Positions 17,496-25,529 of a DNA stretch of 43,040 nt are shown here, in pieces. Under the pieces are notes generated by a model that saw only the letters and a list, made by a program, of their open reading frames with translations, made no database searches and had not been told where the DNA came from. Source of the stretch: Woeseiaceae bacterium (GTDB taxonomy: Bacteria; Pseudomonadota; Gammaproteobacteria; Steroidobacterales; Woeseiaceae); contig JASJBB010000019.1 of assembly GCA_030066735.1 (NCBI GenBank), positions 1 through 43,040 of the forward strand. The letters run 5' to 3'. Every line of letters begins with the position of its first letter. Positions within the stretch are counted from its first letter, which is position 1. The translations under genes were made by a program, and so were the position numbers.

Positions 17496-19271
17496 ATGAC
17501 CATTCGTTTCACATCCGTCGCCATCGCCCTGGCGGTCGTGGCGCCCCATTACGCCATTGCCGACTCGGCCCCCGGTGAAACCATCATCGTTACGGCGACG
17601 CGCACCGAAATACCGCTGAGCGACGCCATCGTGCCCGTGACCGTGATTTCGCGCGACGACATCGAGCTGTCGCTGGCCACCGATCTTGCCGAACTGCTGC
17701 GTTTCCAGGCCGGCATCGACATCGGCCGCAACGGCGGTCCGGGGCAGGCCACTTCCGTCTTCATGCGCGGCACCGAGAGCAATCATACGCTCGTACTCAT
17801 CGACGGCGTGCGGATGAACCCCGGTACGCTCGGCGGCGCGGCGATACAGCATATCGCGCCGGAGATGATCGAACGGATAGAAATCGTAAAAGGGGCAAGA
17901 TCTGCCCTGTTCGGCACCGACGCGATCGGCGGCGTCATCAACGTCATCACGCGGCGCGCCGAAAGCGCCTACTTCGAAACCAGCCTAGGCGCCGGCAGCT
18001 TCGACTCCCGCTCGGGTGTCGTGTCGGGGGGCAACCGCAGCGAGAACGGCGACTTCAGCGTATCGGTCAGCTACCAGGACACGGATGGCTTCGCCCCCCG
18101 CACCGACTCGGACATCGAGCGCGGTTACGACAACCTGTCGGTCAATCTTTACGGGGCTCGACGCTTCGGTGATGCCGAGATCAGCCTGCGGCACTGGCAG
18201 ACCGAAGGCACGGTTGAATACCTCGACTTCTTCCTGGCGCCTGTCGACCAGGATTTCACCAATTCGACCACGGCCCTGCAGCTCGACAACGCGGTCGGTC
18301 AGCACGGCTCGAGCAAGCTCATCGCATCATTCATGCAGGACGATATCGCGCAGAACCAGGGTGATGACTTCGTCAAGTCGGACCGGATCAGTCTCGACTG
18401 GCAATACAGCCATGCCTTTGAGGAGCACACGCTCACCGGCGGACTGTTCTATGTCGATGAGAACGCGTCGAGCCTGTCATTCGGTTCTGGCTTCGACGAG
18501 GACACCGAGGTTCGCGCTGCGTTCATCCAGGACCAGTGGACGCGCGACCGGCACAAGGCGTTTGTTGCGCTGCGACTCACGGACCACGACACGTTCGGCA
18601 ACCACACGACCTGGAATGCCGAGTATGCCTTCGCGCTCGATGACAACTGGACCCTGAACGCAGGCCTGGGCCACGCGTTCCGCGCACCCGACGCGACTGA
18701 CCGTTTCGGCTTCGGGGGGAACCCCGATCTCGATGCGGAGCAGGCCGACGAGGCCCAGCTCGGCTTCCGCTTCGATCCGGGTAACCGGCACAGCGTGGGC
18801 ATCGAACTCTACGCTAACGACATCGACGATCTGATCGATTTCGACCTCGAGACCTTCACGCTGGTCAACGTCGCTCGCGCCGAGATTCGTGGCGCGCAGC
18901 TCGCCTATGAGTATCGCGGCGAGAGGTTCACCATCAACGCCGAGCTGACCCGGCAAAGCGCCGAAGACGCCGACAGCGGCGAGCGCCTGTTGCGCCGCGC
19001 CGAGGAGTCCGGCTCGTTGACCTATACACAGAACGTCGGCGCGCACCGCATGGGCCTCTCGGTGTTCGCGAGCGGCGACCGCGAGGACTTCGGCGGCGTG
19101 CGCCTGGACGGCTACGTACTTGCCAACCTGACGGCACAGTTCAGCCTCGGGAACGCCTGGACGATGCACGCGCGTATTGAAAACCTGCTCGACACCGAAT
19201 ACGCGACGGCGGCCGGGTTCCGGATGCAGGAACGCAGCGGGTTCGTCGAACTCAAGTACCACTGGAACTAG
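17496..19271 (+). CDS. btuB: TonB-dependent vitamin B12 outer-membrane receptor BtuB
   Basis: A 591-residue TonB-dependent receptor with a cleavable signal peptide (residues about 1-22), a TonB box in ETIIVTATRTE, a plug domain (about 40-155, with SVFMRGTESNHTLVLIDGVRMN and IEIVKGARSALFGTDAIGGVINVIT) and a beta-barrel to the end. Length and plug sequence match BtuB of E. coli (614). The C-terminus ends in YHWN instead of a terminal aromatic residue, a small deviation from the usual barrel-insertion signal. Control by the upstream cobalamin riboswitch supports the substrate. The TAG stop is followed at once by the GGAGG of the adenosyltransferase gene, so the two are co-expressed. Energy would come from a TonB protein, possibly but not necessarily the one at 39.6 kb. 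Confidence 0.95.
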   Translation: MTIRFTSVAIALAVVAPHYAIADSAPGETIIVTATRTEIPLSDAIVPVTVISRDDIELSLATDLAELLRFQAGIDIGRNGGPGQATSVFMRGTESNHTLVLIDGVRMNPGTLGGAAIQHIAPEMIERIEIVKGARSALFGTDAIGGVINVITRRAESAYFETSLGAGSFDSRSGVVSGGNRSENGDFSVSVSYQDTDGFAPRTDSDIERGYDNLSVNLYGARRFGDAEISLRHWQTEGTVEYLDFFLAPVDQDFTNSTTALQLDNAVGQHGSSKLIASFMQDDIAQNQGDDFVKSDRISLDWQYSHAFEEHTLTGGLFYVDENASSLSFGSGFDEDTEVRAAFIQDQWTRDRHKAFVALRLTDHDTFGNHTTWNAEYAFALDDNWTLNAGLGHAFRAPDATDRFGFGGNPDLDAEQADEAQLGFRFDPGNRHSVGIELYANDIDDLIDFDLETFTLVNVARAEIRGAQLAYEYRGERFTINAELTRQSAEDADSGERLLRRAEESGSLTYTQNVGAHRMGLSVFASGDREDFGGVRLDGYVLANLTAQFSLGNAWTMHARIENLLDTEYATAAGFRMQERSGFVELKYHWN

Positions 19272-19282
19272 GAGGCAAACCG

Positions 19283-19831
19283 GTGGGCAAACGACTCAGC
19301 AAAATCTACACCCGCACGGGCGACGACGGCACCACGGGACTCGGGGACGGCTCCCGGGTCGCCAAGGACAATGCGCGCGTTGACGCCTATGGCACCGTCG
19401 ACGAGGCGAATAGCGCGATCGGCGTCGTGCTGGCCAATGACTCGGTACCGGATAACGTCCGCAGGGCGCTGACAGAGGTGCAACACGACCTGTTCGAACT
19501 CGGCGGCGAACTCTGCATCCCGGGGCACAGCGCCATAACCGGGGATTTCATCACCCGTCTCGAAAACGAGCTCGATGCGCTCAATGCCGATCTGCCGGCG
19601 CTCAAGGAGTTCATCCTGCCGGGGGGCGGCCCTGCGGCGGCTGCCTGCCACTTGGCGCGTACGATCGTCCGCCGGGCCGAGCGAGTAACCACAACCCTGG
19701 CCGGCGAGGAGGCGGTGCGACCCGAGGTTGTGCGTTACCTCAACCGGCTCTCCGACCTGCTATTCGTCATGGCGAGAGTATTGGCCAGAGTGGAATCAGG
19801 AGAAGAGGTTCTCTGGAACCGAGACAGGTGA
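19283..19831 (+). CDS. pduO: Corrinoid adenosyltransferase, PduO/MMAB type
   Basis: A 182-residue enzyme with the PduO signatures: the N-terminal ATP-binding KIYTRTGDDGTTGLGDG, the DAYGTVDEANSAIG helix, FILPGGG, CHLARTIVRRAER and the C-terminal YLNRLSDLLFVMARV. It transfers the 5'-deoxyadenosyl group of ATP to cob(I)alamin, making adenosylcobalamin, which is also the riboswitch ligand, so imported B12 would feed back on btuB. The GTG start at 19283 has AGGAGG about eight bases upstream, overlapping the end of btuB. The product acts in the cytoplasm. The gene is convergent with arsN2 across a strong hairpin. Confidence 0.94.
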   Translation: MGKRLSKIYTRTGDDGTTGLGDGSRVAKDNARVDAYGTVDEANSAIGVVLANDSVPDNVRRALTEVQHDLFELGGELCIPGHSAITGDFITRLENELDALNADLPALKEFILPGGGPAAAACHLARTIVRRAERVTTTLAGEEAVRPEVVRYLNRLSDLLFVMARVLARVESGEEVLWNRDR

Positions 19832-19834
19832 GTG

Positions 19835-19858
19835 CCGGTCCGCGCACTGCGTGACCGG
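19835..19858. terminator. Bidirectional hairpin between convergent genes
   Basis: CCGGTC (19835-19840) pairs with GACCGG (19853-19858), and inside it CGC pairs with GCG around a five-base loop. It fills the 29-base gap between the stops of the adenosyltransferase and acetyltransferase genes. It lacks a T-run on either strand, so it may act as a weak terminator or an RNA 3'-end stabiliser. Confidence 0.5.
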
Positions 19859-19860
19859 AC

Positions 19861-20292
19861 CTACAATCGCTTGCACATCACGATTGCATCCGCCGGGCAC
19901 AGCTTCGCGAACTCCGTCGTTTGCTGAATGCTCTCCGGCGCGTTTTCGCGCCGTACGGCCTCATAGCCGAGCTGCGTGAAATAAGCATCGGCATCCGTCG
20001 TCAGCAGCCAGAGTTCGCGCATGCCGTGCGTCACTGCTTGGCGCTCCAGGGCCGCAACGAGCCGGCGGCCGGCGCCGCCACCTTGCGAGTGCGGCACAAC
20101 GACCAGCGAGCGCAGCAGCCCGATGCCGTCGAACGGCTCGAGGCCGATCGTACCGACCGGAACATGATCCGCTTCGGCCAGCAGAAAGTGCTGCATATCG
20201 TCAATGGAAAGATCGGCGACCGGCAGCCTCGCAGCGGCAAGCCAGCCCGTTACCGTCTCGAAGTCGGCCGTCGTCGCCTGGCGGATGTTCAC
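19861..20292 (-). CDS. GNAT acetyltransferase, ArsN2-like
   Basis: A 143-residue GNAT protein. The acetyl-CoA loop lies in VVVPHSQGGGAGRRLV (Q/RxxGxG/A type), followed by the LWLLTTDADAYFTQLGYE helix-strand. The C-terminal IQQTTEFAKLCPADAIVM segment, with a conserved Cys-Pro, is characteristic of proteins annotated as arsenic-resistance acetyltransferase ArsN2. No ars genes are in the window, so an arsenic role is not supported by context. The start is a GTG overlapping the btuF stop (GTGA). It is the last gene of an ampD-ampE-btuF-arsN2 series. A protein or small-molecule acetylation role linked to B12 uptake is open. Confidence 0.78.
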   Translation of the reverse strand: MNIRQATTADFETVTGWLAAARLPVADLSIDDMQHFLLAEADHVPVGTIGLEPFDGIGLLRSLVVVPHSQGGGAGRRLVAALERQAVTHGMRELWLLTTDADAYFTQLGYEAVRRENAPESIQQTTEFAKLCPADAIVMCKRL

Positions 20293-21155
20293 GGCAGCTG
20301 ACGCCGCTTGCGCGCCTCCTCCAGCGCTTCACAAACCGCCACCGCGCCGTCCAGCAGCCGGGGTGTCGCCCGGCTGATGACGTCGCCGGGGACAACGAAA
20401 TGGTTGCCGTGGCGATTAGCCGCCATCTGCGGCCAGCGCTGCCACTCGCTGAAGGCATCCTCTCCGGCGTCGCTGCCCGCCATGAAGACCTCCGGGTCCC
20501 TATCGACCACGGCCTCGACGTCGATCGTCGGCGCCAGCTCGTCGAGATCAGCGAAGACATTGGCGCCGCCGCACAATTCGATCAGTTCGCTGACGAAGTG
20601 CCCGCCGTTGACCGTGTAGAGCGGCCGCGCGGAGACCTGGTAGAAAACGGATATGGCCGGCAAGTCGTGGTAGCGCTCACGGATGCCCTGCATTCGATCC
20701 TCGAATGTCGTTGCGACCAGCGCGGCGGACTCGTGACGCCCGGTCAACTCGCCAATGCGCACGATCGCCGCGCTCACATCGTCCAGCGAATTCGTGCGCA
20801 GGGTCTCGACCTCGTAGCCAATGGCGCGAAGCTCGTCGACGACATGCGCAGGTGTGCCCCCTTGCCAGACGAGCAGCAGGTCGGGTCGCAATAGGGCGAG
20901 CTGTTCGTGGTCGATCATGAACGCATCACCGACTACGGGCAGCTCGCGGGCTTGCGGCGGGTGATCCGAATATGCGCTCACGCCCACGAGCAATTCGCCG
21001 GCGCCCGCCCAGAATACGAGTTCTGTCAGGTTGGGCGCCAGCGTGACGATTCGCGAGTAGGTGGTGCTCGACGTCTCTCCGGGTGGCGGAGCTTCGGAAC
21101 AGGCCGCGAGGCCGAGCAGTGCAAATGCGGCAAGTACGGCCTCGCGCGGCCTCAC
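20289..21155 (-). CDS. btuF: Cobalamin-binding lipoprotein BtuF-like (class III SBP)
   Basis: A 288-residue binding protein with a lipobox LLGLAAC (C19) and the helical-backbone class III SBP fold. Diagnostic segments are SRIVTLAPNLTELVFWAGAGELLVGVS, DHPPQA, LRPDLLLVWQGGTPAHVVDEL, SLDDVSAAIVRIGELTG, YTVNGGHFVSELIELCGGANVF and PEVFMAG. These match BtuF, which delivers cobalamin to BtuCD. It is lipid-anchored here, whereas E. coli BtuF is a free periplasmic protein. The GTG start overlaps the ampE stop. Its partners btuC and btuD are 16 kb and 4 kb away, on the other strand. Confidence 0.88.
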   Translation of the reverse strand: MRPREAVLAAFALLGLAACSEAPPPGETSSTTYSRIVTLAPNLTELVFWAGAGELLVGVSAYSDHPPQARELPVVGDAFMIDHEQLALLRPDLLLVWQGGTPAHVVDELRAIGYEVETLRTNSLDDVSAAIVRIGELTGRHESAALVATTFEDRMQGIRERYHDLPAISVFYQVSARPLYTVNGGHFVSELIELCGGANVFADLDELAPTIDVEAVVDRDPEVFMAGSDAGEDAFSEWQRWPQMAANRHGNHFVVPGDVISRATPRLLDGAVAVCEALEEARKRRQLP

Positions 21156-22063
21156 CGGGTCCAGCCGTACAGGGTCATCGCCGCGATGACGACGGCCCAG
21201 ATCAGCAGCAGGCGAAACACGAGCTGGTTCGCTGCGGCAGCACCACGCACGCCGCGCGATACGAGGTCTTCGTCCGGGTCCTCGCTCAGGGCGAGGGCCG
21301 CGGTACCTACGCGCGCCAGCAGGTGCTCGTTGTACTCCGAGGGCGTGTCAGACGCGTGCTCGCTGGGCGCCCGCCACGCGCCGAGCGCCGTGTCGAAGTT
21401 GCCGGCCGCCGCGTAGCCGATCGCCGTCAGCCGCGCCGGAATCCAGGCCAGCCATCCGTGCAACAAGGCGGCGGCATCCCGCAACCGCTCACTATTGCCG
21501 TTCTCGACTTCGTCGCGCGCCGCTGCAAACACGGCGCGGCGGCGCACGAGGTCAGTAACCCGGTAGGTCCAGGCGCCGAGCGGGCCGAGCAGCACGAACC
21601 AGAATATGACGGCGAACAGGCGATTGTTCGCCTGGACGCAGACAGCTTCTTCGACCTTGTGAATGCGTTCGAGCGTATCCTCGGGGACATCGCTTTCGAT
21701 GATCGCCATGGCAGTTTCGCGGATTCTTTCGCTGTCGCCCTCTTCGATGGCCTTGCAGTACTCGTCCACGTCTTCGCCAATGTCCTGCGGCCCCAGCGAG
21801 AAGAACAGCACCACGATGGCCAGCAACAGGTACGGGAATCCAAGCAACGAGTCGCCGAGCGCCAGGACGATGGCCAGCACCGGCAGAACCAGCAGTATGA
21901 CGATGACCACGATCGGTATCAGCGCAGGCCAGTTCGGCAAACGTTCGGCCTGCCGGAACCCGGCGTCAATCAGGTAGTCGATCCACCGCAACCGGCGCAG
22001 GTGGAAGAGTCGCGTGGCAAGCCGTTCGATAACGAGGCCGATGAGCAGGGCGATCAGATGCAT
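21152..22063 (-). CDS. ampE: AmpE-type inner membrane protein
   Basis: A 303-residue polytopic membrane protein similar in layout to E. coli AmpE (284). It has an N-terminal IERLATRLFHLRRLRWIDYL helix, two hydrophobic segments near residues 48-90, the NRLFAVIFWFVLLGPLGAWTYR membrane motif, LHGWLAWIPARLTAIGYAAAG, and a C-terminal helix ending LYGW. AmpE is linked to beta-lactamase induction signalling, but its biochemistry is unsettled. It belongs to the wider CobD/CbiB-like membrane family, so an adenosylcobinamide-phosphate synthase could be considered given the neighbouring btuF. The ampD gene 28 bases upstream and the motif details favour AmpE. The stop overlaps the btuF GTG. Confidence 0.85.
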   Translation of the reverse strand: MHLIALLIGLVIERLATRLFHLRRLRWIDYLIDAGFRQAERLPNWPALIPIVVIVILLVLPVLAIVLALGDSLLGFPYLLLAIVVLFFSLGPQDIGEDVDEYCKAIEEGDSERIRETAMAIIESDVPEDTLERIHKVEEAVCVQANNRLFAVIFWFVLLGPLGAWTYRVTDLVRRRAVFAAARDEVENGNSERLRDAAALLHGWLAWIPARLTAIGYAAAGNFDTALGAWRAPSEHASDTPSEYNEHLLARVGTAALALSEDPDEDLVSRGVRGAAAANQLVFRLLLIWAVVIAAMTLYGWTR

Positions 22064-22091
22064 GTGGCGTTAGCTCGCAGAAACCGCTGGA

Positions 22092-22652
22092 TCAGGACAT
22101 GCCATCATACAACCGAAGCCAGTCGAACGCAGGGCCGGGATCGGTTTTGCGCCCCGGCGCAATATCGGCATGCGCGGCAACTTCGCGGCCCGTGATCTTC
22201 GGGTAGGCCTCCGAAACCGCACGTATCGTCGCGGCGAGCACCGCGTATTGTGCATCGCTATAAGGGGTCTCGTCCTCTCCCTCCAGTTCGATGCCGATCG
22301 AGAAGTCGTTGCAGCGCGCCCGGCCCCGAAACGCCGATTCGCCGGCATGCCAGGCGCGTTGCGTAAACGGCACGAACTGCACGACCTCGCCATCGCGCCG
22401 AATCAGCAGGTGCGCCGACACCTCCATGCCGCGAATCTCCTGGAAATACGGATGCGCGTCCCAATCCAGCTCGTTGGTGAACAGCTGCTCGATCTCGGGG
22501 CCGCCGAACTGCCCTGGCGGCAGGCTGATGCCGTGCACGACCAGTAACTCCGGCTGCGCGCCGGGCGGGCGCTCGTCGCGATTCTGGCTCGGGCACTGCC
22601 TGGCCGGCGTGATCAGGCCGGTGTCGGTATCGATGCTAAAGCGGTCACTCAT
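22092..22652 (-). CDS. ampD: 1,6-anhydro-N-acetylmuramyl-L-alanine amidase AmpD
   Basis: A 186-residue cytoplasmic amidase_2 enzyme, close to the E. coli length of 183. The zinc ligands are the His of LLVVHGISLPPGQFGG and the late His and Asp of AAHADIAPGRKTDPGPAFDW. The Glu of NDFSIGIELEG lies in the substrate cleft. It removes the stem peptide from anhydromuropeptides during cell-wall recycling, and its loss derepresses AmpC in species with AmpR. The start MSDRFSIDTDTGLI at 22652 matches family N-termini. The gene is divergent from rsmE, with only 43 bases between starts, so both promoters must overlap there. Confidence 0.95.
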   Translation of the reverse strand: MSDRFSIDTDTGLITPARQCPSQNRDERPPGAQPELLVVHGISLPPGQFGGPEIEQLFTNELDWDAHPYFQEIRGMEVSAHLLIRRDGEVVQFVPFTQRAWHAGESAFRGRARCNDFSIGIELEGEDETPYSDAQYAVLAATIRAVSEAYPKITGREVAAHADIAPGRKTDPGPAFDWLRLYDGMS

Positions 22653-22695
22653 TGGTATACGATAGTCGTTCCACCGGTTATCAAAATCAACGCCG

Positions 22696-23430
22696 ATGTC
22701 ACTGACCCGACTGTTTATCAGCCAACGCCTCGGCACCGGGGCGACGCTGCGCCTCGACGGCGACCGGGCGCGCTACGTCGGGCGCGTGCTGCGCCTGCGC
22801 CCTGGCGACCGCTTGCGGGTCTTCAACGGCGATGACGGTGAGTATGACGCCCATCTTCAGAAGGTGACCAAATCCTCGGCGGAGCTGCTCGTCGAGGAGC
22901 CGGTCGATTCCGGGACGGAGTCGGCACTGAAACTGCAACTCGTCCAGGGCATCTCGCGCGGTGAACGCATGGATTTTGTCATCCAGAAAGCCACCGAACT
23001 CGGCGTGAAACGCATTACGCCCGTGTTCACGGAATACGGCGTCGTGAAACTGGACGAGAAACGCGCCGCGAAACGTCGCGACCACTGGCAGGGTGTGGCG
23101 GAAAGCGCCTGCGAGCAGTCGGGCCGTATTCGCCCGCCGCTCATCGACGCCCCCGTCGCGCTGAATACCTGGTTCGGCATGAGCGCCAGGGAGACCGATA
23201 CCGACCTGATCCTGCGGCCCGGCGCGCCGACCGCGCTGACATCGGTGGACGCTCCCTCGACCAAGGTCTGCCTGCTGATCGGCCCTGAAGGCGGCTTCAG
23301 TGATCAGGAATACGCGGATGCCCGGCTCGCGGGCTTCACGGCTGTCTCACTGGGTCCACGCGTGCTGCGCACGGAGACCGCGGCCCTGGCCACGGTCGCC
23401 GTTGCACAGTCGCTATGGGGTGACTTCTAG
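22696..23430 (+). CDS. rsmE: 16S rRNA (uracil-1498-N3)-methyltransferase
   Basis: A 244-residue SPOUT-family methyltransferase. It has an N-terminal PUA-like domain (RYVGRVLRLRPGDRLRVFNGDDGEY) and a trefoil-knot catalytic domain, with GERMDFVIQKATELGVKRITPVF, the loop LLIGPEGGFSDQEYADA and the terminal SLGPRVLRTETAALATVA, which builds the S-adenosylmethionine site. It methylates U1498 of 16S rRNA in assembled 30S subunits. In many proteobacteria rsmE sits near gshB, but here it is next to ampD. The ATG at 22696 is the only sensible start. Confidence 0.96.
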   Translation: MSLTRLFISQRLGTGATLRLDGDRARYVGRVLRLRPGDRLRVFNGDDGEYDAHLQKVTKSSAELLVEEPVDSGTESALKLQLVQGISRGERMDFVIQKATELGVKRITPVFTEYGVVKLDEKRAAKRRDHWQGVAESACEQSGRIRPPLIDAPVALNTWFGMSARETDTDLILRPGAPTALTSVDAPSTKVCLLIGPEGGFSDQEYADARLAGFTAVSLGPRVLRTETAALATVAVAQSLWGDF

Positions 23431-23440
23431 CTCCGCTCGC

Positions 23441-23470
23441 GCGCCGGTGTGGCGCCGACTGCCTCAGTCG
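23441..23470. terminator. Two adjacent hairpins between convergent rsmE and the secreted-protein gene
   Basis: GCGCC-5 nt-GGCGC (23441-23455) is followed directly by CGACTG-3 nt-CAGTCG (23456-23470). The second includes the stop codon of the minus-strand gene. Neither is followed by a T-run, so the terminator label is tentative. Confidence 0.4.
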
Positions 23471-24015
23471 CGGGCACCGACAGGAACCATGAGGTGCGCA
23501 TAAGGCGTGCCTTTCCACATCACGTACGGCCCGCCGTTGTTCGGGTCCGTCGGGAACGCATCGAGCAGGTCTGCCGGCGCGACGATCATCAGGTGCGGGC
23601 CTTCCTTGATCCATTCATTGTCGTCTGTCGGCCCTTCTGCAAAGGGGTCGATGTTACTTGCGCCTTCGTCACCGGCAAGCATGTACGAAATGCCCAGCGT
23701 TTCGGCCGCATACGGTTTCTTGTTGGCCCAGGCGTCTGCCCACGTCATCCACTCGGCATCCATGCACATGGGCGCCGTGCCGGATAGCATCGGCGGCGTT
23801 GGGAAACAGGTGTATCCGTTCGAGCCTTCGCGCAGGACGTTGCCTTCCCAATCGACAACCGTGGCGCCTTCGGCCATTCCCGGCCAGGCCGCGCGCAGCG
23901 CATCGGCAATGGAGTCGGAGTGATCGGCGGCGGTGCCGGCAAAGGGTGCCAGGAAGGCGCCTGCGGCAAATGCGGCAAGTCCCACCAATCCGTTTCTGAC
24001 GGTGCTTTTTTTCAT
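23464..24015 (-). CDS. Secreted conserved protein of unknown function
   Basis: A 183-residue protein with a signal peptide (MKKSTVRNG then a hydrophobic Ala-rich core, cleavage near GTAADH). The mature part is rich in Trp, Met and Pro and has striking blocks: GATVVDWEGNVLREGSNGYTCFP, APMCMDAEWMTWADAWANKKP, ISYMLAGDEGASNIDPFA, GPHLMIVAPADLLDAFP and GGPYVMWKGTPYAHLMVPV. I have the impression of similar uncharacterised exported proteins in marine bacteria but know no named family. Two cysteines could form a disulfide. The ATG at 24015 has GGAGAAG nine bases upstream. It has its own long leader with two hairpins. No function is assigned. Confidence 0.8.
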   Translation of the reverse strand: MKKSTVRNGLVGLAAFAAGAFLAPFAGTAADHSDSIADALRAAWPGMAEGATVVDWEGNVLREGSNGYTCFPTPPMLSGTAPMCMDAEWMTWADAWANKKPYAAETLGISYMLAGDEGASNIDPFAEGPTDDNEWIKEGPHLMIVAPADLLDAFPTDPNNGGPYVMWKGTPYAHLMVPVGARD

Positions 24016-24041
24016 TATTCTTCTCCCGTTGAAATGAGTTC

Positions 24042-24090
24042 CGATGCGAGGCATCGAGGCCCGTGAGGCCAACCCCCACGAGTCAGTGGG
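24042..24090 (-). promoter_or_regulatory. Leader hairpins upstream of the secreted-protein gene
   Basis: CGATGC-3 nt-GCATCG (24042-24056) and CCCAC-6 nt-GTGGG (24075-24090) lie in the 153-base gap between the DUF2165 gene end (24169) and the ATG at 24015. They could form the 3' end of the upstream transcript or a structured 5' leader. No promoter is clear in the gap. Confidence 0.35.
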
Positions 24091-24168
24091 CCGGATTCTA
24101 CCCTGAAAAGACGTTTGGCAGTACGACGCGAGCCCGGGGCCAGCCAGGCTGCAGAGGCGGCGACGCAG

Positions 24169-24654
24169 CTAACCCGGCTCCGCTTGCGCCACGAAAAGAG
24201 TGATGAGCCCGAACGACCCTGCCAGCCGGAACGCAAGCTCGCCTGCTCCCCCATACTGCGGGCTGAAGAACATGAAGAACGCGCCTTCGGCAATGATCGT
24301 GAAACTCAGAATCAGGAGCCCGAACGTTGCGCCGCATCCGGCGACCGCCCATGTCTTCGCCCTGGCAAACTCCTCCCGGGATCCTCTGGCGTGCCGCAAC
24401 ATCATTGCCCCGCCGAGTCCGCCGCCGAGCAGCGCCGTTAGCTTGCCGACGACGATGAGACAGACGCCAGCCCAGATCACGACCGCGCTGGTTGTCCGCC
24501 AGGGCGGCCCCGCACCTTCCGGGACGCTCGACATGCTGGCCACCGCACTCACGGTATCGTAGACGCCCTGCACGTCCGACAGATTCCCGAGGGTGCCCAG
24601 CAAACCCCAGAAACCGATACAGAGGACCAGAAAAATCTTTACGTATCTGACCAT
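24169..24654 (-). CDS. DUF2165-like small integral membrane protein
   Basis: A 161-residue protein with four predicted membrane helices: about residues 5-24, 57-80, 105-130 and 138-155. The N-terminal RYVKIFLVLCIGFWGLLGTLGN, followed by a loop with MSSVPEGAGPPWRTTSAVVIWAG, resembles the layout of the DUF2165 family of predicted small inner-membrane proteins. The family's function is unknown. Its ATG overlaps the stop of the NTF2-like gene by one base (TAATG), so the pair is probably translated together. Confidence 0.72.
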   Translation of the reverse strand: MVRYVKIFLVLCIGFWGLLGTLGNLSDVQGVYDTVSAVASMSSVPEGAGPPWRTTSAVVIWAGVCLIVVGKLTALLGGGLGGAMMLRHARGSREEFARAKTWAVAGCGATFGLLILSFTIIAEGAFFMFFSPQYGGAGELAFRLAGSFGLITLFVAQAEPG

Positions 24655-25130
24655 TACCCCTCCCCGCTGTCCGCGCCAGGATCGAGCAGCCCTGCGGCGC
24701 TCAACGTCAGCCCCTCGCGCTCATTGTCCCAGACGATGTTCATGATCTTCCATCCGCCTCCCTCGTTGACGAGATTGAAGAAATTCACGCCGCGGCCGTG
24801 CCGTTGCGCATCCGGCGACCTGGACTGGTATTCGTAGACGCTAACCAGTCGGGCGATGTTGCCGAACTCCGTCACCTCCTGGTGGACCTCGGTCTCCGAG
24901 AATTCGGTGTTCTCCAACAGTTCTGCCACGTTGTCGATGTACTCATCGAAGGTCATCGCCAGGACGAACGGTCGACCGTCTTCATCCATGCCAGTTCGCA
25001 CCATGGTGGCACGCGGGTGATACAGCTCGCGGATGCTTTCCCAGTTACGGTCCGCAGGGGCCGCGGAAACCACCTCGTACAGCCGCCGGGTCAAGGCCCG
25101 GAACTCGCTGCTGGATTGGGTATCAGTCAT
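24654..25130 (-). CDS. SnoaL/NTF2-like protein
   Basis: A 158-residue protein with the cone-shaped alpha+beta NTF2 pattern: N-terminal helix FRALTRRLYEVVSAAPADRNWESIRELYHPRATM, a middle EYIDNVAELLENTEFSETEVHQEV stretch, and C-terminal strands ARLVSVYEY and GVNFFNLVNEGGGWKIMNIVWDNE. The last segment, a Gly-Trp-Lys-Ile strand, is typical of SnoaL-like and DUF4440-like proteins that act as isomerases, dehydratases or ligand-binding proteins. No catalytic residues can be named with confidence. GGAG lies about ten bases before the ATG at 25130. It is divergent from a small membrane-protein gene. Confidence 0.75.
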   Translation of the reverse strand: MTDTQSSSEFRALTRRLYEVVSAAPADRNWESIRELYHPRATMVRTGMDEDGRPFVLAMTFDEYIDNVAELLENTEFSETEVHQEVTEFGNIARLVSVYEYQSRSPDAQRHGRGVNFFNLVNEGGGWKIMNIVWDNEREGLTLSAAGLLDPGADSGEG

Positions 25131-25193
25131 GCGGTGAATTCTCCAATTACCGTTATAGTAGTGAATCTCAGCCTGTTCCGGAGGGATGAAGCC

Positions 25194-25511
25194 ATGTCAG
25201 TTCGTATGCGAGGCCTACTGTATCTGGTTGCTGGTGGCGGCGTCTTCGCGCTGTTCGCCTTCTGGATTGCCAATCCGGAGCACTACCCCTTTTCCTATTA
25301 CCCGGCCGGCATCGGCGGTGCATTGGCCATCGGCGCGCCCGGCGCCGCTGCGATTGTTGGCCTGATCGAACTGGTTTCCGGAAAACCGTTTCACAAGATC
25401 GAGGAATCCTGGGCCGAACTATCCGGGCTGCAGCGTTTTTTGGGCGGCACGCTGATCGTGCTTGTCGGCGGCGCTGTTGTCTTCACCGCGATCGCGATGG
25501 TGATGGTGTAG
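25194..25511 (+). CDS. Small three-helix membrane protein, unknown
   Basis: A 105-residue protein with three hydrophobic segments: about residues 6-25 (LLYLVAGGGVFALFAFWIA), 39-60 (GIGGALAIGAPGAAAIVGLIEL) and 82-104 (GGTLIVLVGGAVVFTAIAMVMV). Between the last two lies a charged HKIEESWAELSGLQRF linker. I know no family. The ATG at 25194 follows GGAGGG; a second ATG at 25186 is in another frame. The gene is transcribed away from the NTF2-like gene with 63 bases between starts. Confidence 0.65.
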   Translation: MSVRMRGLLYLVAGGGVFALFAFWIANPEHYPFSYYPAGIGGALAIGAPGAAAIVGLIELVSGKPFHKIEESWAELSGLQRFLGGTLIVLVGGAVVFTAIAMVMV

Positions 25512-25529
25512 TAGTTACCGGCTTTGCGC

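Noticed and set aside
21083..22195. 370-codon plus-strand frame antisense to btuF and ampE
   Set aside because: Composition is rich in Arg, Gln and His without domains, while the minus strand carries recognisable BtuF and AmpE.
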